DNA from: Dunaliella salina | Taxonomy: Eukaryota; Chlorophyta; Chlorophyceae; Chlamydomonadales; Dunaliellaceae | Assembly (NCBI GenBank): GCA_002284615.2 | Contig: MU069561.1 | Span: 314,246 to 329,355 of the forward strand | Length of the DNA stretch: 15,110 bases | Direction of reading: 5' to 3' | Part shown: piece after piece, positions 8,087-14,660 of the stretch | How positions within the stretch are numbered: position 1 is the stretch's first letter | How the letters are laid out: the number at the start of each line of letters is the position of its first letter | The notes under the pieces: model-generated | What the model saw: only the letters and a program-made list of their open reading frames with translations | What the model was told of the DNA's origin: nothing | Databases searched by the model: none | Position numbers and translations under genes: made by a program

Positions 8087-9250
8087 CACTCGCTACCCAA
8101 GAAAAACTTGTGAGCCCCCTTGATTATGACATGCACTTCGAAGCATACTGGAGCCCTTTTGCTCGAGGCAGAATTTTCGGGGCCAACCAGGAGGGTAAAA
8201 AAAAGTAGTGTACACCATCCCCAAAAACTGGATGGGACCCCCTGGACCCCCCCCCCCCCCGCCCCCCATGCATTAACCCAACCCGGACAAAAAGGGTGTC
8301 AATCTGTCCCTTTTTGAAATAGCTATCAATCTGCATACTTGNCATGCTGGAAAATGAAATGCAGCAGAGTTATGGGACAAAAACTGAGCAGCGGACGCCC
8401 ATGCATACCTACCCTTCGAGGCACCCACGACTAGCTTGCAAGTCCACTAACTGCCCTCCTGACTTCACCATGCATAATCACATCATACATTGTCACCATC
8501 CTGGAAGTTTGAACTGATTTGCCGCATGTTCGCCTCTACACCCCCTGCCGCCCACACCCTTGAGCCCATGGCACTGACTCCCAGCCATGCACACAGACTC
8601 CCCCTTTTACTCAATTTACCCAAAGAGGGTGCCAATAGACAGTTCTTGAGCTCAGGAATCCAATGGTGTCTTTAGAATCCTGTAGAAGTGGCCCAGACAA
8701 GGGGGTGTCCCAAAAACCTGTACCCCCCCCNCGACNCCCCCCCCCCCCNCCTCAGATCAGATCCATACATATACCAATCGATAGCTCTTGATCCCAGGAT
8801 TCCGAATATTTAACTCTTTAAGTGGATTGACCGATGAGTTCCAAAAGTTATGCTTCTTGCAGCCTCCTGGGCCAACACTGATATGTTTGGAACCAAATTC
8901 ACAGGCTTCTCCTTTTGCCATCCTCCATATGATGACGAATTCATCTACTGCCTTGTCATGCATGCCCTGTCTTCAATACTAGCACAACTACGCCAACAAC
9001 TGCCTTCATGCTCCTCCCCAGCCAGATGGGATGGACCAAAAAAGGATACATGCGCTGGTTCACATGTTACCCAGACCATGCCACAATCCTAGCCAAATTC
9101 CCCACAGGGTGCCTAACATTCCACCCCAAGCCTACCTAACTCCTCTTGCTCCCCCTGAAAAAAATATGAAACACACGCAACTTATTGCTATTTGGAACAA
9201 TGAGGGAAACAAAGCTTTTCCATAATAACCCAAATTGGCTGAAGGATTTA
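8070..9250 (+). pseudogene. LINE-A methyltransferase-like segment with HPPY motif
   Basis: The left part (about 8070-8187) reads SPLDYDMHFEAYWSPFARGR then IFGAN. The right part (from 8870) reads ANTDMFGTKFTGFSFCHPPY followed by DDEF, then a helix, and after a frameshift at about 8987 TTAFMLLPSQMG and KKGYMRWFTCYP. The order FG-[x]n-G-x-F-x-x-[NH]-PP-[YF], helix, then a hydrophobic strand ending LLPS, is that of Rossmann N6-adenine methyltransferases, where [NDS]-PP-[YFW] is catalytic motif IV and the following strand is motif V; the PCIF1-type enzymes look closest. The Asn of NPPY is His here (CAT at 8919), so activity would be lost. The domain is split by a 682-bp insertion and ends in stops near 9140. 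The assignment is inference from motif order. Confidence 0.4.
8188..8869. mobile_element. 682-bp non-autonomous DNA-transposon-like insertion
   Basis: The segment starts CAGGAGGGTAAAA and ends TTGCAGCCTCCTG, giving a perfect 7-bp terminal inverted repeat (CAGGAGG), with about 12 of 17 positions pairing if extended. GGCCAAC lies immediately outside both ends (8181-8187 and 8870-8876). Removing the insert and one copy rejoins the LINE-A frame as FGAN-TDMFGT. CAG-starting inverted repeats with a 7-8 bp target duplication suggest a hAT-like non-autonomous element. No transposase is encoded. The interior holds long C runs (8247-8260, 8723-8750) and four undetermined bases (8342, 8731, 8736, 8749), so its sequence is unreliable. 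A GT...AG pair at nearly the same borders would also splice in frame, so an intron is a weaker alternative. Confidence 0.55.
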
Positions 9251-9496
9251 AAACATGAGATCCATGTAGGAAGCTGGTGCCACGAAAGCAGTCAACAGGT
9301 TGCAGATAATCAAAACACTACCTTCTCTTTTGAAGCACCCTGCACATGGAGGAAGAAATTTGCACTTTTGCATCATGAAACGCACAACATTTTCGAAGTC
9401 TGCATGCTGCGCAGCCAACAAAGAACCATCACACCTAACGTACAACCATACCTGCGACCCCTGCAACCAAAGATCCCAGGCTGGCGACACCAAACT
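9251..9496 (+). pseudogene. LINE-A linker before RNase H
   Basis: The open frame 9185-9670 covers this stretch and enters the RNase H domain without a break. It reads a mixed helical sequence including HEIHVGSWCHESSQQVADNQ and ends with VQPYLRPLQPKIPGWRHQTY just before the first RNase H aspartate. A proline-rich approach to the RNase H is common in retroelements. No independent domain is recognised. Confidence 0.55.
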
Positions 9497-9900
9497 TATA
9501 CAGATGGCAGTGTCATAAAGTCCAACAACAAGAATACACAGCAAGCAGGGGCATTTTTTTTCATCCCGGAAGACATCTCCTCCTCTGATACTGTCACCAG
9601 CACAATAAATCCCAAGGGCCATGTCCCACTTATACTAGTAACAGAGCAGAGCTCGCTGCAATTCTGGTAGCTCTACAGCATGGGCACACTTCAATTGCGA
9701 CTGACAGTTCTCCAGCACTTACTCAGATTAAAAACAAGCTCCTGAATCCCATGGATATGTCCACGCACTTATATACACCACTGCTCACAGAAATCATAGC
9801 CTGCATTAACGCTTCAGAAGGCCCTGTCCACTTCGACAAAGTAAAATCAAACTGTTGCATCCTTGGTAATGAAAGCTCAGATGCCCTTGCTCATCAAGCA
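9497..9900 (+). pseudogene. LINE-A RNase H domain
   Basis: Removes the RNA strand of the RNA:DNA hybrid. The first strand ends YTDGS with catalytic Asp at 9503. After a frameshift between about 9630 and 9640, NRAELAAILVALQ carries Glu at 9649, IATDSSPALTQIKNKL carries Asp at 9703, and VKSNCCILGNESSDALAHQA carries the last Asp at 9880. All four acidic residues of the DEDD set are kept. The His that normally follows the Ser in the K-S-H motif of cellular-type RNase H is Asn here (AAC at 9850). An RNase H in a LINE is found in a minority of clades (for example I, R1, Ingi and the algal RandI/Dualen group). The reading frame then stays open to 10155. Confidence 0.9.
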
Positions 9901-10572
9901 AACATGCTACCTGATGAAGCTAGCACCTCACTCAATCAGGCAGGAACTCCTTTCTTCCATCTCTATTGGCTTGCTGCATTTGTCACAACACATAGCTCTC
10001 GCACAGAAAACCTGGCCCTTTCAAACCTCCAGGACAAACAGAAACAAGTAATGCACGAAAAACACAAATTGGGAACAGCAAACCTTAGCACATATAGCTA
10101 CCAAAATTGGCAGAACCTGCTCAGAATGTCCAATGCTCACCCCACTGCCAATCCATAAATTAGTAATGCTTTCTGGCACATGAAATCTGTGACCTTCGAA
10201 GAACAAACCAATGTCCTCAAGTATCAAACGGATACCCTTTGCAATGGCAAACATGCCAGACGCTTCAGTGGATACCCTGGGCCTTCTCTTTGCCCTCTTT
10301 GTGGTCACCTGATAGCACCTCCCATACCCTACTCAGGTGCACTCACCCACAGATAAAAAGGATGAATATCAATCGCCACCATCAAGCACTCAGTATCTGT
10401 GGTGAAGCAATAAGCAAAGGAGACTTTGGATCTTACATCGTCTCTATAGATGCATGTAATACAGAGAGGTTACGCTCCCTGGATACGGAAATTCCAAATA
10501 CCGTCCATCGACACATTCTACATTGGCTGTTTCCATCCGGACAACCACCACGCACACAGCTCAGTCGCCCTG
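9901..10572 (+). pseudogene. LINE-A CCHC zinc finger and flanking helices
   Basis: After RNase H the same frame continues with a single TAA at 10156 to FWHMKSVTFEEQTNVLKYQ and LCPLCGH. A frame change at 10309 then gives HTLLRCTHPQIKRM. Together the ligands are C 10291, C 10300, H 10323, C 10338, that is C-x2-C-x7-H-x4-C, the knuckle that precedes the restriction-like endonuclease in R2-type LINEs. The following helix (ALSICGEAISKGDFGSYIVS) and ILHWLFPSGQPP lead towards the nuclease. A LINE-B copy interrupts the protein at 10573, immediately before the nuclease. The finger spacing is directly visible; its pairing with the nuclease is established for R2-like proteins. Confidence 0.78.
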
Positions 10573-11104
10573 GAGAGACGTTGAGGGAGTAAACCCTCGG
10601 GAGACTTACAGTAAATTGGCAACCTATCAAACTTCGTTTGCAGTGCTTTTTGACCACAATGTGCGTGCCCCAGCCCGCTTACCGAGACACATGCATTTGA
10701 ATCTGTCTCAACATGTTGTAAGGAATGTTAGCCGATTCAGACTTAGGGCACACAGGTTGAAGGTAGAAACAGCGGCTTGGGATTCTCGAAACTCTCTCGT
10801 GTGTGATTGCTGCTCTAGTGATGAGATTCAGGATGAAGTCCATGCTCTTTTGACGTACAGAAACGCAGCTGTTTGTGATTTGAGGAGAAAGTATGCTTAC
10901 CTGTTCAACTGCTTCCCAGGTGTTTTTTCAATGGAACAACCTTATTTACAGCAAGTTAGTGTCCAGGGTGTGCAGGATTTCCTCTCGCAACACAACAACA
11001 AGATTTATTTGTTTATTTCTGAGCTTATGGATATTATGTTGGCTGACGAGGACCAGTCACAGGCCGATCAGTCGAACAATCTGGCTGAAGGTCCCCAGAT
11101 GTAA
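10523..11104 (+). CDS. C-terminal fragment of LINE-B polyprotein
   Basis: The open frame is 193 codons, but its first 16 or so codons (MAVSIRTTTTHTAQSP) are LINE-A DNA read out of frame; the LINE-B part begins near 10573. It reads a basic segment ETYSKLATYQTSFAVLFDH, then RLPRHMHLNLSQHVVRNVSR, RFRLRAHRLKVETAAW, and a zinc-finger-like C-D-C-C...H (VCDCCSSDEIQDEVHALL), followed by helices and the end NLAEGPQM before TAA. A finger of this sort (Cys-x2-Cys, about 10 residues, E-x-H) followed by a helical tail is the usual C-terminus of plant-type LINE proteins after the RT. No RT or endonuclease motif is included. It is most likely an untranslated remnant, intact only because it is young. Confidence 0.72.
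   Translation: MAVSIRTTTTHTAQSPWRDVEGVNPRETYSKLATYQTSFAVLFDHNVRAPARLPRHMHLNLSQHVVRNVSRFRLRAHRLKVETAAWDSRNSLVCDCCSSDEIQDEVHALLTYRNAAVCDLRRKYAYLFNCFPGVFSMEQPYLQQVSVQGVQDFLSQHNNKIYLFISELMDIMLADEDQSQADQSNNLAEGPQM
10561..10572. repeat. Left target-site duplication of LINE-B copy 2
   Basis: TCAGTCGCCCTG here and TCAGCCGCCCTG at 11123-11134 match at 11 of 12 positions and bracket the LINE-B tail. Both copies read as the same LINE-A codons, as expected for a target-site duplication made on insertion. Confidence 0.75.
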
Positions 11105-11122
11105 ATCTAAATCTCAAAAAAA
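10573..11122 (+). mobile_element. LINE-B 5'-truncated copy inserted in LINE-A (copy 2)
   Basis: About 550 bp of a second LINE family lie between a 12-bp target duplication (10561-10572 and 11123-11134). The insert carries the 3' part of an ORF, then a short 3' end GATGTAAATCTAAATCTC and a run of seven A ending exactly at the right duplication. Same strand as LINE-A. The features (5' truncation, poly(A), target duplication) are those of target-primed reverse transcription. It postdates LINE-A and is less decayed, since its reading frame has no stop over more than 170 codons. Two further fragments of the family are in this window, at 5556-5682 and 2014-2135. Confidence 0.88.
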
Positions 11123-11557
11123 TCAGCCGCCCTGATGGCATTATAATTTTACACCTTGAAGGCAGAGACTCCACACATCACCTGTAGGATATAAATCCCA
11201 GAGACAGAGATATCCACCTCATTGAGCTCAAATCCTGTTCTGACACCAAACCTGAACAAACTCTCCACACTGCGCAAAATCAGTACAAACATACCACTAA
11301 TTGGAGTTGCAGGAACTATCTTCAATCCCTACACTATTGATCCCCTCTGCAAACTTGGCCTAACCAAAGACAAAGCTCACAAAACTGCCAAAGAACTCCA
11401 CTGTCGCGCTGTAAAGTCCCTAACAAAAATTTACAACATCAAGAATGCCATCCAATTCAGCAACATAAGCAACGGGGGTGTAGGGGAGGGGGCTGCGTAC
11501 AGGATAGCGAGGCGCGCAGCCGGACAGATGGCCGACAACCCGCCGGACCCTCATTAG
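11123..11557 (+). pseudogene. LINE-A restriction-like endonuclease (REL) and C-terminus
   Basis: Immediately right of the LINE-B insertion the LINE-A frame reads SRPDGIIILHLEGRD, a TAG at 11185, then DINPRDRDIHLIELKSC. The Pro-Asp (Asp at 11134), a second Asp at 11209 and Glu-x-Lys at 11224-11232 form a PD-(D/E)XK-type nuclease signature, as in the REL domain of R2-like and Dualen elements. A later frame (11222-11557) gives the C-terminal part: IPLIGVAGTIFNPYTIDPLC, a basic helical stretch, and GEGAAYRIARRAAGQMADNP before TAG. One frameshift joins the two. The signature residues are visible; the assignment is supported by the CCHC finger just upstream in the element. Confidence 0.78.
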
Positions 11558-11581
11558 CTGGGCTACTCATAACTAGCCTTC

Positions 11582-11642
11582 TTTGGTGGGGCTCACTGTT
11601 AGTGCCAGAGCCAACTGTTGGGTCTTTCCTTAATGCACGCTG
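11582..11642. repeat. Imperfect direct repeat, left copy
   Basis: This segment resembles 11858-11921 at roughly 70 percent of positions, sharing GGTGGGGCTC and several blocks towards ACGCA(C/T). On the minus strand the two copies read PACIKERPNS and PMCVKDRPDS in corresponding frames, so the similarity holds at protein level. It looks like an older partial duplication of the minus-strand gag-like frame. Confidence 0.55.
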
Positions 11643-11690
11643 GTAAGTACCCGCGTAGACTTTACTAACTTAGAGACTACTTACTAACAA

Positions 11691-11715
11691 GATTGGCTTC
11701 TTGAAGAAGCCAATC
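11691..11715. repeat. Perfect palindrome with 12-bp arms
   Basis: GATTGGCTTCTT and AAGAAGCCAATC are exact inverse complements separated by one G. CCAATCAG-type words recur to its right (11709-11740). It could form a hairpin in RNA or a cruciform in DNA, or be the fused ends of a small inverted-repeat element. No U-tract or gene arrangement suggests a terminator. Confidence 0.9.
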
Positions 11716-11734
11716 AGGCCAATCAGTAGTGCAA

Positions 11735-12295
11735 TCAGTTCTGCAACAACTTTCTGACGTGCTCTCGTTGGCAGCTACAGCTTTGTAAACCTATCTTATC
11801 CAAGGTGGAGACCAACTTGCTGGAGATGACTCTTGTGCTTCTGTTTTTCTTGGCCTGCACTGGTGGGGCTCGCTCTCAGTTTCGCATCTGACTGTCAGGT
11901 CTATCCTTCACGCACATTGGCTTTTGCCCAGCTTGGACTTCTTTTATCTGAGGGAGGGCTTCTTCGCCCACGGAATTGTTCCTTTCTGCTCAAAAAGACC
12001 AGCTGTCATTGTCTGCTTCAAATCTGACATTCTTGCGAGCAACTGAGGAGTATAAGGCTTCTTGATTGCTGCTTTTGCTGCGAGATTGGCTACTGCTTGC
12101 ACCGCCTGCACCTCGCTCCCAGTCGTCAACGTGTCAGACATGTTGCTGAGATTTGGTTTGAGTTGCTTGCTTTGGATTCTGCGCATTTTGGTCTACCCAC
12201 CATGTTGATTGTGCACTACTATGAGCCGGACCAGAATTCCCATTAAATGAAATGTTGAATTCATGGGCATGTTTGGTGTAGAATATTGTGGTCAT
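11735..12295 (-). pseudogene. Gag/ORF1-like frame broken by three TGA codons
   Basis: From an ATG at 12295 the minus strand holds 187 codons in one frame, ending in TGA at 11737, with only three internal stops, all TGA (12136, 11992, 11878). The product begins MTTIFYTKHAHEFNISFNGN, then a Gln/Ser-rich region (AHSSAQSTWWVDQNAQNPKQ), a Ser/Arg-rich region, NQEALYSSVARKNVRFEADN, a Lys/Arg-rich stretch, and CSCQREHVRKLLQN. Polar, basic, low-complexity proteins of this kind are typical of retroelement gag or LINE ORF1, but I see no zinc knuckle or RRM. The frame stays open for a further 18 codons upstream of the ATG, so the start is uncertain. The three TGAs could each be a CGA to TGA change. I do not recognise a family. 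Confidence 0.45.
11858..11921. repeat. Imperfect direct repeat, right copy
   Basis: Partner of 11582-11642. It falls inside the minus-strand gag-like frame, where it encodes PMCVKDRPDS and neighbouring residues. Confidence 0.55.
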
Positions 12296-12299
12296 GGTT

Positions 12300-13610
12300 T
12301 TAATGGAATGGCAGAGGATGTAAAAAGACTCGTGGTTATTGCTAAATCATGTTCAAGTGTGTTACTCGTCCAGTGGTTATTACTTCTAAAAGCAACGCTG
12401 CGCCTTAGTTTTGAGAGCATTCTCCTCTCAGATTTCATGAGATTTTCTCTGACGCTGATTTTTCTCAACATGGATGGAGAGAGACAAAACAAATAGTCAT
12501 GCCATTCCAGCGCATGCATGAAGGTGAGATAGCAAAGCGGCCCGGCCATCCCTGGTCAGAACCAAAGCTGCACCTTCCACTTCCAATGAGGTGATTCATA
12601 GATCCTACATTCCTATACCTGGGAAGCATCCAACACCCCAGATTTGGCGCAAGCCTGGGGGCATTTCTTTTAAATAGCCAACTGAATATGAAAGGTCAAC
12701 GCAAGCAGTGAGGCAAGGAACAAAAAATGGCGGTGTCAACATCCTGACCATGTGCCATTCATGCCCACTGAACTTGGTGTCAAGCAAAAAGGCTTAAAAA
12801 CTGGATAGCTGTTAAAAAGAGAAAATTGGTCATTCAACAGATGTGATGGCTATGCGTATGCGGCGCTTCCAACAACACTCTCTCCAATTGTGAGAAATCA
12901 TCTTATGGACAGCTGAACATAAGCTACAATGGCTGCATCCCATCAGCTTTGTTTACCCCATAAACACAAGGGCCAACCATTAGCAAAACGTGAAAGGTAG
13001 ATGAAGTAGTAAGTGCTTTGCCCTGGGAATCATTGACCACCATCAAAAACACACGGGCAGGCGAGAAGAAAAAAAGTCTAACCTATCATCCGCATGGTTC
13101 CACGGATGCTCATGGACGCTCATGCACCATGGCACAGGAGCTCATCCAATTCCATGTATCCATCATTTACAAGCCCTGCATTTCACCAGATTTGCTATTG
13201 CCACACAACACCCAATTGTTTGATCCTGAAATTTTGAAATTGATGATACGACTTCCCAATAAAATATTTTCTTTCAGAGAGCACGAAGATGCAGGAGGTG
13301 CTGCAGCCGCTGGACTGCTTAAGGTGAGCCAGGGAACAGTGTGTTATTCAAAAAACAAAGAAATGTTTGCCTCAACCTGTCACTTTTGCCATTTTTGAGC
13401 CTGACATTTTTGGCCCAACAGAATGATAGGATGATATCATGGACTGCCAACTTGCAGGCCTTATTTTCCAGCACGTGGAAACCACTAATGAAGACACCAG
13501 ATCAGATAACTTTATGGTGGTCAAGCTCAGTCTTTATCCAATGATGCCAGCCTTGGCATAGCGCTCAGCTGACAAAACATCTTGTGCTCTCAATTAGTAA
13601 GGTGTCCATG
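12300..13610. other. Stretch without a recognisable gene
   Basis: No supported coding region. The right part probably contains the 3' untranslated region of the minus-strand TPR gene whose stop is at 13614; TGTAA, the usual polyadenylation signal of many green algae, occurs on the minus strand near 13168, but this is weak evidence. On the plus strand a strong acceptor (TTTTCTTTCAG, ending 13276) and donor (AAG|GTGAGC at 13322/13323) bracket 46 bp reading EHEDAGGAAAAGLLK, which could be a mini-exon, but no partner exons were found. Open frames at 12263-12496 (plus) and 12292-12549 (minus) show no motif. Confidence 0.45.
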
Positions 13611-13613
13611 TCA

Positions 13614-13666
13614 CTATTTGATTGCATTCATTTGCCCGCGGAGCGCCTGAGCTTCGGCATTATTAC
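13614..13666 (-). CDS. TPR gene, terminal exon
   Basis: It follows the acceptor TTTTGTGCGTCAG. The split Gly codon (G|GT) is completed here, then 16 residues of a TPR helix A and the stop TAG. Ending within half a repeat is common for TPR arrays, the last helix acting as a cap. Confidence 0.68.
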
Positions 13667-14362
13667 CTGACGCACAAAAGCAAGGTATTTTTTGGGTGGA
13701 TATATTGAGTGGCTATGTAGGCAAAAAGACAACAACACATTGCAGTCAATGCCAATAAGTGCCTACCTTGTTAGAGTTGCACCATTTCAGTGTGAACAGC
13801 ACTCAACAACATGAACACCTATCCATGTTAAAGAGACTGAGGTGAATTCTCACGCACCTCCAACCTCAAGGCAGAAGGCCAAGCTGTCCATAGTGTTGAG
13901 CGTGTCTTGGTGCTGAGCACCCGAAGCTTTTTGATGCCATGCCAGCAACTCCCTGAAAGGATCCTCTGCCTCAGAGAATCGATCTGTTTCCATGAAATAG
14001 AAAAGACACGGAATTTATCCCATGACATTGTAGGTATTCCTGAACAGGAATAAAGAAAACAACGATTTGGGACACATCTCTTGCGAAGTCATAGTACAAT
14101 TAGGAAGTCTCCTTAGATGGAGAGACACTTGTCCCAAACAGGCAGGGGGTTGAGGGTTGATGCAATACTAGCTGCAAGGTAAAGCATTTAACAACCAATG
14201 AGCAAGGAGAAGGGGGTGGGGGTGGGGGGCGCTTACCTTGGTTCCAGTAGAAAATTGCTAAATTGCGCACAGCGTTCATGGTATTGGCATCGTCTGGTAC
14301 AAGTACTTTTCTTCGTCCTGCAACTACCCCTCCGTACAGCTCCTCTGCTTTCGATAAGTTGC
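13614..14362 (-). CDS. TPR protein of kinesin-light-chain type, 3' exons
   Basis: Three exons on the minus strand encode consecutive tetratricopeptide repeats. Exon 14362-14237 (126 nt) reads NLSKAEELYGGVVAGRRKVL then NTMNAVRNLAIFYWNQ; exon 13983-13858 (126 nt) reads RFSEAEDPFRELLAWHQKAS then DTLNTMDSLAFCLEVG; exon 13666-13614 reads NNAEAQALRGQMNAIK and TAG. The 42-residue spacing and the pattern G-x-x-x-EA-x-x-x-[YFL]...T-[ML]-x-[AT]-[VM]-x-[NS]-LA are those of kinesin light chain and related TPR proteins, which act as protein-binding scaffolds. All introns are GT-AG and phase 1, so each 126-nt exon is an exchangeable module. No splice site or frame is damaged. Upstream exons lie at higher coordinates, possibly 14660-14516 and beyond the window. 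Specific partner and process cannot be told from this part. Confidence 0.75.
13858..13983 (-). CDS. TPR gene, internal exon encoding one repeat
   Basis: Acceptor TTTCATGGAAACAG and donor GGAG|GTGCGT enclose exactly 126 nt. The first codon, split G|AT, gives Asp where Gly is usual in this repeat. The 42-residue product has the conserved EAE, Thr-Leu and Leu-Ala positions of the kinesin-light-chain type repeat. Confidence 0.78.
14237..14362 (-). CDS. TPR gene, internal exon encoding one repeat
   Basis: Acceptor TTTTCTTGCGGACAG and donor CCAAG|GTAAGC enclose exactly 126 nt, phase 1 on both sides, like the next exon. The translated repeat has KAEELY, the loop residues DDANT and the NLA helix in register with it. 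Confidence 0.8.
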
Positions 14363-14515
14363 CTGTCCGCAAGAAAACAGTATACCCAAATGACATGGAC
14401 AAAGTAGTTATCCTGTTACACACATGACTGGAGCACATATGTAAGCTCGTCTCCTCTCCACACCAGATCAAGTTCATGGTCCATATGGGACCCAAGAATT
14501 CAGCAGCTGCCTCAC

Positions 14516-14660
14516 CTCTGGCACCCATTGTTGGCACAGATAGAGAGCAATGATAATCAAAGCAAGAATGTGGGCCAGAAACAAAGCGTGACAGCAGCAT
14601 CAGCCGCAGTGCTTCAACAAGCACCTTGCTTGAGATAGATGATGCACGTGACACACTTTC
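14516..14660 (-). CDS. Possible upstream exon of the TPR gene
   Basis: Acceptor AATTGTGTTTGACAG and donor CCAGAG|GTGAGG bound 145 nt with no stop. The frame that leaves a single G at the donor joins correctly, as G|GC, to the next exon. The product reads ESVSRASSISSKVLVEALRL and ends SLSVPTMGAR, which does not show the TPR pattern, so it would be a linker or N-terminal part. Phase agreement supports it; absence of motif and the 145-nt length weaken it. Confidence 0.35.

Larger units (their letters stand above)
2300..11557 (+). mobile_element. LINE-A: decayed dual-endonuclease non-LTR retrotransposon
   Basis: A single plus-strand retroelement can be followed over about 9.2 kb, or roughly 7.7 kb after four later insertions are discounted. 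Domains in order are AP-like endonuclease (2652-3420), reverse transcriptase (4341-6057), chromodomain-like and PHD-like segments (6783-7190), a methyltransferase-like segment (8070-9250, interrupted), RNase H (9497-9900), a CCHC finger (10291-10340) and a PD-(D/E)XK nuclease (11125-11232). No long terminal repeats or integrase are seen. An APE plus a CCHC/REL endonuclease in one element is the hallmark of the Dualen/RandI group known from Chlamydomonas; assignment to that group is inference from architecture. The reading frame is broken by many stops and frameshifts, so this copy cannot be active. The 5' end is uncertain and the 3' end is placed at the last codon I can follow. I see no target duplication for the whole element. 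Confidence 0.85.

Noticed and set aside
8188..8869. Spliceosomal intron within LINE-A
   Set aside because: A GT...AG pair would splice in frame, but inverted ends immediately flanked by a 7-bp duplication explain the segment better, and introns are not expected in a retrotransposed copy.
9248..9622. 124-codon minus-strand frame
   Set aside because: It lies antisense to the RNase H region, which has clear catalytic motifs on the plus strand, and shows no motif of its own.
11735..12295. TGA recoded as an amino acid (genetic code change or selenocysteine)
   Set aside because: The TPR gene and LINE frames show no other sign of a changed code, TAA, TAG and TGA all break LINE-A, and no insertion-element-like structure was evident. 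Mutated CGA is simpler.
13277..13322. Plus-strand 46-bp mini-exon between strong acceptor and donor
   Set aside because: No neighbouring exon of compatible phase was found, and the minus-strand TPR gene probably covers or borders this area.
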